DNA of 6,090 nucleotides from Rubrobacter sp. (GTDB lineage Bacteria; Actinomycetota; Rubrobacteria; Rubrobacterales; Rubrobacteraceae), in NCBI GenBank assembly GCA_013815485.1, contig JACDGB010000123.1, positions 1-6,090 on the forward strand, read 5' to 3'. Every line of letters starts with the position of its first letter. Position 1 is the first letter of the stretch. Made by a program: the position numbers and the translations under genes. This document shows, piece by piece, positions 1-4,896 of this stretch. Under the pieces are notes generated by a model. That model worked only from the letters and a program-made list of their open reading frames with translations. It had not been told where the DNA came from and did no database searches.

Positions 1-1
1 C

Positions 2-745
2 GGCATCGGACGCCGGGTAGCCCTCACGCTGGCCGAACGAGGGTTCTCCATCGCCGCCAACGACCTCGCAGCGCCGGAGGAGACGTTGGAAGAATTGCGC
101 TTCATGGGCGCCGAAGCCCTGTCCGTCTCTGGCGATGTATCGGATGAGGCGGCGGTTTGCGGGATGGTCGAGGAGGTGATAGACGCATTCGGGCGGGTGG
201 ACGCGCTGGTGAACAACGCGGGCATCAGCAGCATAGTCCCGGCGGAGGAGACGACGCTGGATGATTGGAACCGGACCCTCGCCGTGAACCTGACCGGCCC
301 GTTCCTGACATGCCGCGAGGTTGGGAAGGCGATGCTGGAGCGGGGATCTGGGAGCATCGTGAACGTCGCTTCGGTGGCCGGGTTGCTCGGGGTCGCGGAT
401 CGGGCATCGTACAACGCGAGCAAGCACGGCCTCATCGGGCTCACCCGCACCCTCGCCGCCGAGTGGGGCGGGCGCGGCGTTCGCGCCAACACCGTCTGTC
501 CCGGCTGGGTGAAGACCGAGATGGACGAGGAGGATCAGGCCGGCGGTGGCTACACGGACTCGGACATCGAGGGCCGCGTCCCGATGGCCCGATTCGCCAC
601 CCCGGAGGACGTGGCCGCTGCCGTTGCTTTCCTCGCGGATCCGGAGCAAAGCGGCTTCGTCAACGGGCACACGCTCTCCGTGGACGGCGGCTGGTTCGCG
701 GATGGAAGTTGGGAGAGCCTCCGGCGGAGGAAGCAGGGTCCGTAG
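2..745 (+). CDS. Short-chain dehydrogenase/reductase (SDR), 5' partial
   Basis: Classical SDR oxidoreductase, predicted to be a cytosolic NAD(P)(H)-dependent dehydrogenase or reductase of a carbonyl or alcohol substrate (FabG / glucose-1-dehydrogenase-like). The frame is open to the left edge. The first visible residues, GIG, are the end of the TGxxxGIG dinucleotide-binding turn, so only roughly 12-20 N-terminal residues are missing. Counting visible residues: Asp21 ends the second beta strand (NDL), which in this family usually favours NAD(H); NNAG is at 71-74; the catalytic Ser is 124 (NVASVAG); Tyr137 and Lys141 form YxxxK; PG is at 167-168; the usual VDGGW tail is followed by a basic end. 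A TTG at 86 is in frame but would remove the Rossmann turn, so it is not the start. The catalytic set is complete. The substrate cannot be told, and it faces the GNAT gene convergently. Confidence 0.93.
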   Translation, partial: GIGRRVALTLAERGFSIAANDLAAPEETLEELRFMGAEALSVSGDVSDEAAVCGMVEEVIDAFGRVDALVNNAGISSIVPAEETTLDDWNRTLAVNLTGPFLTCREVGKAMLERGSGSIVNVASVAGLLGVADRASYNASKHGLIGLTRTLAAEWGGRGVRANTVCPGWVKTEMDEEDQAGGGYTDSDIEGRVPMARFATPEDVAAAVAFLADPEQSGFVNGHTLSVDGGWFADGSWESLRRRKQGP

Positions 746-968
746 CGGGATGCGTCATGTCGAGGGCCGGAACGGGATTGGTACGTAGCCTCCGGGCGCC
801 GGGAATCGATCTTCACTCGTTGGCGGGAGGAAGAGGCGGAAGCCCCTCTGCATGATGGCCGCCGCCATACAGAAGCAGGACCTCGACCTCTGGGCCGCCC
901 GCAACGACATCGTGACGGTCCGCGGCGACTGAAGCGGGTTGCCGGAGGATTGACCTGTCACGAACATG

Positions 969-1406
969 TCACACTCCGTAGGAAGCGTCTTTCTTCTCCA
1001 TGAAGATGCCGGGTAGCTCCAGCTCCGTGAACCCGTACTCCCGGTAGAGTCCGTGGGCGTCGCGGGTGGCGAGCATCCATCGCCGTATCCCCTGCAACTC
1101 GGGATGAGAGAGGATGACTTCCGTCAGCCATCTCCCCAGGCCCAGCCCGCGATGCGGCTCCAGGATGAACACGTCGGCAAGGTAGGCGAAGGTCGCGTGG
1201 TCCGTCACCACACGCGCGAAGCCGATCTGCTCCTCTCCCCGGTACACGCCGAACGCGAGCGAACCCTCCACCGAGCGCCGCACGACCTCGTCAGGGATGC
1301 CCGCCGCCCAGTACGAGCGTTTCAGAAAATCGTGGACGACATCGAGATCCAGCCCGGACCTGTCCGTGCTTATGAGATATTCTCCGCGCCGCCACTCCCG
1401 GGTCAT
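969..1406 (-). CDS. GNAT-family N-acetyltransferase
   Basis: A 145-aa single-domain protein of the Gcn5-related acetyltransferase fold, predicted to transfer the acetyl group of acetyl-CoA to an amine on an unknown substrate in the cytosol. The acyl-CoA pyrophosphate-binding motif A is clear: strand FAYLADVFILEPHRG followed by RGLGLG at residues 86-91 (R/QxxGxG/A form). The later DAHGLYREYGF segment (117-126) is the usual motif-B end with a Tyr in the catalytic-acid region. The start is fixed by the ATG at 1406-1404, which overlaps the TGA of the upstream regulator as ATGA, indicating translational coupling. A longer open frame running up to 1787 exists but is out of frame with the regulator it crosses and has no family similarity there. 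It is the last gene of a - strand run with the metalloregulator. No link between acetylation and metal control is visible. Confidence 0.92.
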   Translation of the reverse strand: MTREWRRGEYLISTDRSGLDLDVVHDFLKRSYWAAGIPDEVVRRSVEGSLAFGVYRGEEQIGFARVVTDHATFAYLADVFILEPHRGLGLGRWLTEVILSHPELQGIRRWMLATRDAHGLYREYGFTELELPGIFMEKKDASYGV

Positions 1407-2113
1407 GGGACGGGACGCACGAAGACCCGCCGCGCCACGGGAGAACCGAAAGAGTAGGTTTCTCCCCCCTCGTCCTCGACGGTGATCACACCGTCCAGCT
1501 CCCGGACCTCCTTCACGGTCAGCGTCCGCCCCGGCACGAGGCCGCGCTCTCCGAGGTACTCCAGCATCGAGTCGTCGTCGCCGACCTTGTAGATGCGGAC
1601 CCGTCGGCCGGCTCCGGCGTCGCTCAGCGGAAACGAGTCGTCCGGTTCCAGAGTGCCGTCCACGGCCGGAATGGGAGCGCCGTGGGGGTCGTGGCCGGGA
1701 TGCCCGAGGAACTCCGCCAGCCGCTCGGTGAACTCGTCGGAGACGGTGTGCTCTAGCCTCTCGGCCTCCTCGTGTACGTGCTGCCACGAGTACCCCAGAT
1801 GCTCTAGCAGGAAGGTCTCGATCAGACGGTGCCGCCGGATGAGGCGCAACGCCTCCGCCCGCCCCTCCTCCGTAAGCGCAGCCCCCCGGTAGCGTTCGTA
1901 CCTGACCAGCCCCATCTCCTGCAACCGCACCAGCATGTTGGTTACGGAGGCCGGCGCTACCGAAAGCGTCTGCGAGATCTCCTTGGTCGACACAGCGCCC
2001 GTCTCGCTGCTTGTCCAGATCGCCTTCAAGTAATCGCCTATCGAAGAAGAGAGGGGCCGTGCCGGTGCGGGATTGATCATGGCCGGATGGATCTTAGCAC
2101 AGAGACGATGCAT
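1403..2113 (-). CDS. DtxR/MntR-family metal-dependent transcriptional regulator
   Basis: Metal-activated DNA-binding regulator of 236 aa. A winged helix-turn-helix (about residues 23-80, TKEISQTLSVAPASVTNMLVRL) is followed by the helical metal-binding and dimerisation domain (about 85-150, RRHRLIETFL and VHEEAERLEH) and a C-terminal FeoA/SH3-like domain (about 160-233). Aligned by eye, ancillary-site ligands are His95, Glu99 and His114 (DtxR His79, Glu83, His98). The primary site has Asp27, Glu118, Glu121 and His122, where DtxR has Met10, Cys102, Glu105 and His106. Asp and Glu in place of Met and Cys is the MntR pattern, so manganese is the predicted effector (inference). Start: ATG at 2113 has TAAGG four bases upstream, merged with the TAA of the preceding gene. 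ATG at 2080 (225 aa) fits family length equally well but lacks a ribosome binding site. Its likely operators are at 2597-2610 and 3746-3759. Confidence 0.93.
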   Translation of the reverse strand: MHRLCAKIHPAMINPAPARPLSSSIGDYLKAIWTSSETGAVSTKEISQTLSVAPASVTNMLVRLQEMGLVRYERYRGAALTEEGRAEALRLIRRHRLIETFLLEHLGYSWQHVHEEAERLEHTVSDEFTERLAEFLGHPGHDPHGAPIPAVDGTLEPDDSFPLSDAGAGRRVRIYKVGDDDSMLEYLGERGLVPGRTLTVKEVRELDGVITVEDEGGETYSFGSPVARRVFVRPVP

Positions 2114-2119
2114 GGGACC

Positions 2120-2575
2120 TTAGTTCAAGGATCTGATGTGCGCCCGGGACATCTGCGCCGCGTTGGATAACTGCGCCAGGCTCGCCGAAAGTAATGCCGC
2201 GTCCGCCGCATGCTTGGGGTAGCTCTCCCCGCTCCGCGCCTTCTTACCCAACGCTTCCATTATCCTGAACAGACAGCTCGCACCCCATCGCCTGTCCTCC
2301 TCTTTCCCGCTGTGCTTCGCAACGTTCAACACCGCGTACACGCTCTGCGGGTGCAAGCCTCCCGTCTTGCCGTGCGGAACGAAGTACCCGTGACGCTCCA
2401 GAATCCCATCGACCACCCGCTTCACGTCTCTCAACTCCCGTGACTCCTGCGAAGGAAGATACGCTCCGCCAATGACCTTCAAAGCCATCGCCTGCCGCTC
2501 CCCGTCCTCGTCCGCGTAAGCCTCAATCAACTCGAACAACTCCGGGAAACCGTCCCCGTTCTCACGCCTTCGCAT
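2120..2575 (-). CDS. Hypothetical protein, first gene of the regulator operon
   Basis: A 151-aa protein I do not recognise. It looks soluble and largely helical, with an acidic N-terminal half (FPELFELIEAYADEDGERQ, residues 10-28), a middle segment with His/Gly turns (RHGYFVPHGKTGG, 61-73), and an Ala/Ser-rich C-terminal helix (about 121-142). There is no signal peptide, membrane segment, Cys pair or helix-turn-helix that I can see. Translation is well supported: AAGGGGG lies four bases before the ATG at 2575. The stop is only 6 bases from the longer start of the DtxR-type regulator, so the two are probably cotranscribed from the promoter and operator at 2597-2641. A GC-rich third codon position also supports real coding. 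A role connected with the regulator is possible from position only. Confidence 0.75.
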   Translation of the reverse strand: MRRRENGDGFPELFELIEAYADEDGERQAMALKVIGGAYLPSQESRELRDVKRVVDGILERHGYFVPHGKTGGLHPQSVYAVLNVAKHSGKEEDRRWGASCLFRIMEALGKKARSGESYPKHAADAALLSASLAQLSNAAQMSRAHIRSLN

Positions 2576-2584
2576 CTTGCCCCC

Positions 2585-2613
2585 TTGACCGGTTTATTAG
2601 CTTCAGCTAAAAA
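2585..2613 (+). promoter_or_regulatory. Candidate forward promoter for the PhoU pair
   Basis: TTGACC at 2585-2590 (5 of 6 to TTGACA) is followed after 17 bases by TAAAAA at 2608-2613 (4 of 6 to TATAAT). The palindromic operator fills the spacer and touches the -10 box, so a bound repressor would block polymerase. The -35 box also overlaps the ribosome binding site of the divergent hypothetical gene on the other strand. A perfect TATAAT at 2631-2636 lacks a recognisable -35 at 16-18 bases and is the weaker alternative. Transcription would start near 2620. Confidence 0.5.
2597..2610. promoter_or_regulatory. Palindromic operator TTAGCTTCAGCTAA, probable DtxR/MntR-type site
   Basis: A perfect inverted repeat: TTAGCT, two-base centre TC, AGCTAA. 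TTAG/CTAA arms resemble those of DtxR-family operators such as the iron box (TTAGGTTAGGCTAACCTAA), and a DtxR-family gene is 500 bases away. The site lies in the divergent region between the hypothetical-regulator-GNAT run and the PhoU pair. It falls between the forward -35 and -10 boxes and just downstream of the reverse -10. A second copy of the TTAG-N6-CTAA design precedes the multicopper oxidase. The palindrome is seen directly; assignment to this regulator is inference. Confidence 0.65.
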
Positions 2614-2641
2614 TATTATCAGGTAAAGCGTATAATGTCAG
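2613..2641 (-). promoter_or_regulatory. Candidate reverse promoter for the regulator operon
   Basis: Read on the - strand, CTGACA (complement of 2636-2641, 5 of 6 to TTGACA) is followed after 15 bases by GATAAT (complement of 2615-2620, 5 of 6), or after 17 bases by TAATAT (complement of 2613-2618, 4 of 6). Either puts the transcription start close to or within the operator at 2597-2610, some 20-35 bases before the ATG of the hypothetical gene at 2575. Binding there by the regulator would give negative autoregulation. Confidence 0.45.
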
Positions 2642-2727
2642 CCGGGATGTGTAGTCCGACTGTGGAAAGGGTGATGCGTGATGTATGGGCGTCGGGGTTG
2701 CGAGGCGGAGCGAGGGGTGGGGTCGCT

Positions 2728-3378
2728 GTGCTGAGGATTGGGTTGGAGCGGGAGCTTGATGTGATGAATCGCCGGGTCCTGGAGTTGGTTTGGGACGTGG
2801 ACGATTATCTCGGGGAGATGGTGGAATTTCTTGAGGGGCGTGAGGCTGAGGCAGATGGGCGAGGGGTCGGGTACGACGCACGGCTGAAGATGCGGGGGGA
2901 GGAGATCGAGGACGATTGCCTGCTGCTTCAGGCGAGGCAGGCTCCGGTAGCCTGCGATCTACGTTTCGTGCACTCGGTGTGCGCAGTCGCCAACCACGCC
3001 GTCCGAACCGGGACGCTTTGCGAACACGTCTTCCGGGTATTCGAGGCGTCCGACGAAGAGCCGCGTCGCCATGACCTCGACGACGCGATATCGAGGATGT
3101 CCCGCGAGGCCTGCGGGGTCTTTCGCCAAGGACTCGAGATCTTCGAGAGCCGCGACATCCGGCATGCCCGGAGCCTGAAGGCTGCAGATAAAGTCGTGGA
3201 CCGTCTCTGCGCCGAGGTGATGGAGCTTGCGGCGGATGGTGGTGGGTCGTCGGTCTCGCCCGGAAAGGTATCGCAGGCGGCTCTGGTCGCCCACTATCTG
3301 GAGCGGATAGCGGATCATGGGGTGGACATCGGGATGCGGACGGTCTTCCTGGTCGAAGGGGAGGAGATGGCCCTGTGA
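2728..3378 (+). CDS. PhoU-like domain protein
   Basis: A 216-aa cytosolic all-helical protein with two PhoU repeats. PhoU proteins act on the Pst phosphate transporter and PhoR signalling, and some bind metal clusters. Visible marks are LERELDVMNRRVLEL at 6-20, the family signature QAPVACDLRF at 71-80, and the second-repeat core LERIADHGVDIG at 191-202. In the first repeat the matching ERxxD motif is lost (ANHAVRTGTLCEH). Start: GTG at 2728 follows GAGGGG at 2712-2717 and gives the usual PhoU beginning and length. An in-frame ATG at 2635 would add 31 Gly/Arg-rich residues with no family counterpart and has only a weak AGG upstream, so the longer 247-aa form is possible but less likely. No pst genes are in view. 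It sits behind a metalloregulator-type operator and is coupled to the next gene, so its role may be metal-linked and not classical phosphate control (inference). Confidence 0.88.
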   Translation: MLRIGLERELDVMNRRVLELVWDVDDYLGEMVEFLEGREAEADGRGVGYDARLKMRGEEIEDDCLLLQARQAPVACDLRFVHSVCAVANHAVRTGTLCEHVFRVFEASDEEPRRHDLDDAISRMSREACGVFRQGLEIFESRDIRHARSLKAADKVVDRLCAEVMELAADGGGSSVSPGKVSQAALVAHYLERIADHGVDIGMRTVFLVEGEEMAL

Positions 3379-3686
3379 GCATCCCCGATTCGGTGACCAT
3401 CGTCTCGATCAGAGATCACGTAGACGAAGCCGTGCTGAGGCGCCGCTTCAAGAAGATGAAGAGGGGCGAGGTCTGCTATCTCTTCCCGGAACCTCCGGAA
3501 CTCGACCCGGAGACTACCTGGCACGGATGCGTCCAGAAAGTCGCCTCTCGCGGGGCGAAGCGCAAGCGGGAGTTTGCGATACAGGGACATGGCGCTGCCT
3601 CGGAACAACGCTATCGGGAGGTTGGTCTCGAGTCGGCTGTCGGGTTCGCCATGAAGATCAAACCCCGAGCCGTGATCGTCGTGTGA
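3375..3686 (+). CDS. Small basic hypothetical protein coupled to the PhoU gene
   Basis: A 103-aa protein I do not recognise. It starts with GTG at 3375, overlapping the PhoU stop as GTGA, with GGGGAGGAG about ten bases upstream inside the PhoU gene. Translation is therefore expected to be coupled to PhoU, which argues for a shared function. Two strongly basic stretches stand out, RRRFKKMKRG at 22-31 and KRKREF at 63-68, separated by an acidic, Pro-rich loop (FPEPPELDPETTWHG, 37-51). There are two Cys (34 and 52) and a hydrophobic C-terminal strand (AVIVV). No signal peptide or membrane helix is seen. The basic patches could contact nucleic acid or an acidic partner, but this is speculation. 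No other family match comes to mind. Confidence 0.75.
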   Translation: MSIPDSVTIVSIRDHVDEAVLRRRFKKMKRGEVCYLFPEPPELDPETTWHGCVQKVASRGAKRKREFAIQGHGAASEQRYREVGLESAVGFAMKIKPRAVIVV

Positions 3687-3716
3687 TCCCAAACCTGTTT
3701 TGAGACAACTAAAGGC

Positions 3717-3745
3717 TTGACGTTTAGCTGACACTGGTGCAAACT
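3717..3745 (+). promoter_or_regulatory. Candidate promoter of the multicopper oxidase-ZIP genes
   Basis: TTGACG at 3717-3722 (5 of 6 to consensus) is followed after 17 bases by CAAACT at 3740-3745 (3 of 6). The weak -10 leaves the box placement uncertain. CTGACA at 3728-3733 is an alternative -35. Start of transcription would fall near 3752, inside the operator at 3746-3759, leaving a leader of about 40 bases before the oxidase start. TTTAG and CTAAA half-sites flank the -35 box. Confidence 0.45.
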
Positions 3746-3759
3746 TTAGTTCTAGCTAA
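3746..3759. promoter_or_regulatory. Second operator copy TTAGTTCTAGCTAA
   Basis: Same 14-base design as the divergent-region site, with TTAG and CTAA arms around six bases. One further T/A pair outside makes TTTAG-N6-CTAAA at 3745-3760. Its centre is less symmetric than the first copy. It covers the expected transcription start of the oxidase gene, a position where a metal-loaded repressor would block initiation. Extra half-sites CTAAA (3709-3713) and TTTAG (3723-3727) flank the -35; the second is 22 bases, about two helical turns, before the TTTAG of this operator. Recognition by the DtxR/MntR-type protein is inferred. Confidence 0.58.
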
Positions 3760-3780
3760 AAAAGGATCGGGATTTCTTAC

Positions 3781-3788
3781 GGAGGTGA
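3781..3788 (+). promoter_or_regulatory. Strong ribosome binding site that fixes the oxidase start
   Basis: GGAGGTGA matches the 16S rRNA tail over eight bases and lies five bases before the ATG at 3794. It rules out the in-frame GTG at 3737, which would place the operator inside the coding region and put 19 extra residues ahead of the signal peptide. Confidence 0.85.
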
Positions 3789-3793
3789 GGCAG

Positions 3794-4855
3794 ATGAAGG
3801 AAAAGTTGTCGCAGAAGTTCTCGCGCGGGGACTTCTTGAGGGCGGCCGGGGTCACGGGCGCCCTGGGAGTTTCGGGCACCCTGTTGGGGGCGCATGCGGC
3901 GCAGGGTCAGGGCCGAGATTATCAGGGCCAGGACTCCGGCATGGGGGGGATGGACCACGGCTCCCCCAAAGCCAGCGAAGCTATGGAGGATATGCACTTT
4001 GGCTTCGGGGGCAAGGGGGACGTGGACCTCTCGCGCTTCGATCCCACGGAGTTCCTGCGAACCTTCGACTACGGCGAGGAGCGCCAAGAAGGAGGCAGGA
4101 CCGTCCGGGAGTACGAGGTGACGGCGCAAGATGCCGAGATAGAAGTCGCGCCCGGCATCATGTACCCGGCGTGGACCTACAACGGTCAGGTGCCGGGACC
4201 GACCTTGCGGGCCACGGAGGGGGATCGGCTACGGATCGTGTTCAAGAACCGCGGTTCGCATCCGCACACCATGCACTTCCACGGATTCCACCCGGCCAAC
4301 ATGGACGGCATGTTCGAGATCGTGGCGCCGGGGCAGGAGTTCGTCTACGAGTTCGACGCCGAGCCTTTTGGCTCCCACATCTTCCACTGCCACGTCTTTC
4401 CCCTAAAAGAACACATCGCGAGGGGGATGTACGCGGCATTCATCATCGACCCGAAGGAGGGCAGGCCTGAGGCCGACGAGATGGTGATGGTGATGAACGG
4501 CTTCGACACCAACTTCGACCAGGAGAACGAGCTCTACGCCGTAAACACCGTCGCCTTCCACTACCAACGCCACCCCATAAAGATAAAGAAGAACGAGCTC
4601 ATCAGGATCTACATCTCCAACCTCCTGGAGTTCGACTTCATAAACAGCATCCACACCCACGCCAACTTCTTCGACTACTACCCGCAGGGGACGAGCCTGG
4701 AGCCTTCGGAGTTCATCGACACGAAGGGTTTCGTTCAGGCGGAGCGCGGGATCATGGAGTTCCGTTACAAGTTCCCGGGCCTGTTCATGTTCCACACCCA
4801 CATAAGCGAGTTCACGGAGCTCGGCTGGTCGGGCCTCTTCGAGGTGGTGGAGTAG
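3794..4855 (+). CDS. Exported two-domain multicopper oxidase
   Basis: A 353-aa copper oxidase that should act outside the membrane, coupling one-electron oxidation (metal ion or phenolic substrate) to O2 reduction. The N-terminus has a Tat-like signal, SRGDFLRAAG (10-19), with a hydrophobic stretch and an AHA-type cleavage site near 33-36. Arg-Gly replaces the expected Arg-Arg. A Met/His-rich linker follows (MGGMDHG, 50-56; MEDMH, 64-68). Cupredoxin domain 1 (about 105-225) holds HPHTMHFHG (156-164) and HIFHCHVFPLKEHIARGM (195-212). Predicted type 1 ligands are His158, Cys199, His207 and Met212. Domain 2 (about 245-353) holds HTH at 287-289 and HTH at 334-336 but lacks the Cys and final His. 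Four HxH pairs suggest a trinuclear centre, and type 1 copper only in domain 1 is the type C arrangement (as in Nitrosomonas europaea BCO). It is therefore not a typical nitrite reductase. The transporter follows 41 bases on. Metal oxidase activity is inferred from context. Confidence 0.92.
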   Translation: MKEKLSQKFSRGDFLRAAGVTGALGVSGTLLGAHAAQGQGRDYQGQDSGMGGMDHGSPKASEAMEDMHFGFGGKGDVDLSRFDPTEFLRTFDYGEERQEGGRTVREYEVTAQDAEIEVAPGIMYPAWTYNGQVPGPTLRATEGDRLRIVFKNRGSHPHTMHFHGFHPANMDGMFEIVAPGQEFVYEFDAEPFGSHIFHCHVFPLKEHIARGMYAAFIIDPKEGRPEADEMVMVMNGFDTNFDQENELYAVNTVAFHYQRHPIKIKKNELIRIYISNLLEFDFINSIHTHANFFDYYPQGTSLEPSEFIDTKGFVQAERGIMEFRYKFPGLFMFHTHISEFTELGWSGLFEVVE

Positions 4856-4896
4856 CAGAGGTGGAGCGCGACAGACGAGAGAGGGGTAATAAGCAG

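Noticed and set aside
832..849. Small hairpin AGAGG...CCTCT (or GGC-GGAA-GCC core) as a terminator between the convergent genes
   Set aside because: The stem is only 3-5 pairs, needs a bulge in its alternative form, and has no T run on either side.
852..932. A 26-codon frame starting ATG ATG in the convergent gap, preceded by purine-rich sequence
   Set aside because: Very short, no recognisable family and no neighbour that would explain it. A chance frame is likely in 223 bases of GC-rich spacer, so it is not listed as a gene.
958..971. Repeated TGTCAC at the end of the acetyltransferase gene
   Set aside because: Two short copies 11 bases apart, partly in the stop codon, with no further structure; compatible with chance.
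1407..1787. N-terminal extension of the acetyltransferase frame
   Set aside because: It runs through the regulator gene in another frame, is Arg-rich low-complexity sequence, and the ATGA overlap plus family length place the start at 1406.
2603..3400. Long - strand frame opposite the PhoU gene
   Set aside because: Pro/Arg/Ser-rich low-complexity translation typical of the antisense of a GC-rich gene; the + strand has clear PhoU motifs.
3689..3702. CAAAC/GTTTTG weak inverted repeat after the small basic gene as a terminator
   Set aside because: Only about four AT-rich pairs, with no GC stem and no T tract; transcription may read into the oxidase genes or end elsewhere.
3737..3793. In-frame GTG at 3737 as the oxidase start
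   Set aside because: It has no ribosome binding site, covers the operator, and would put 19 residues before the signal peptide; GGAGGTGA supports 3794.
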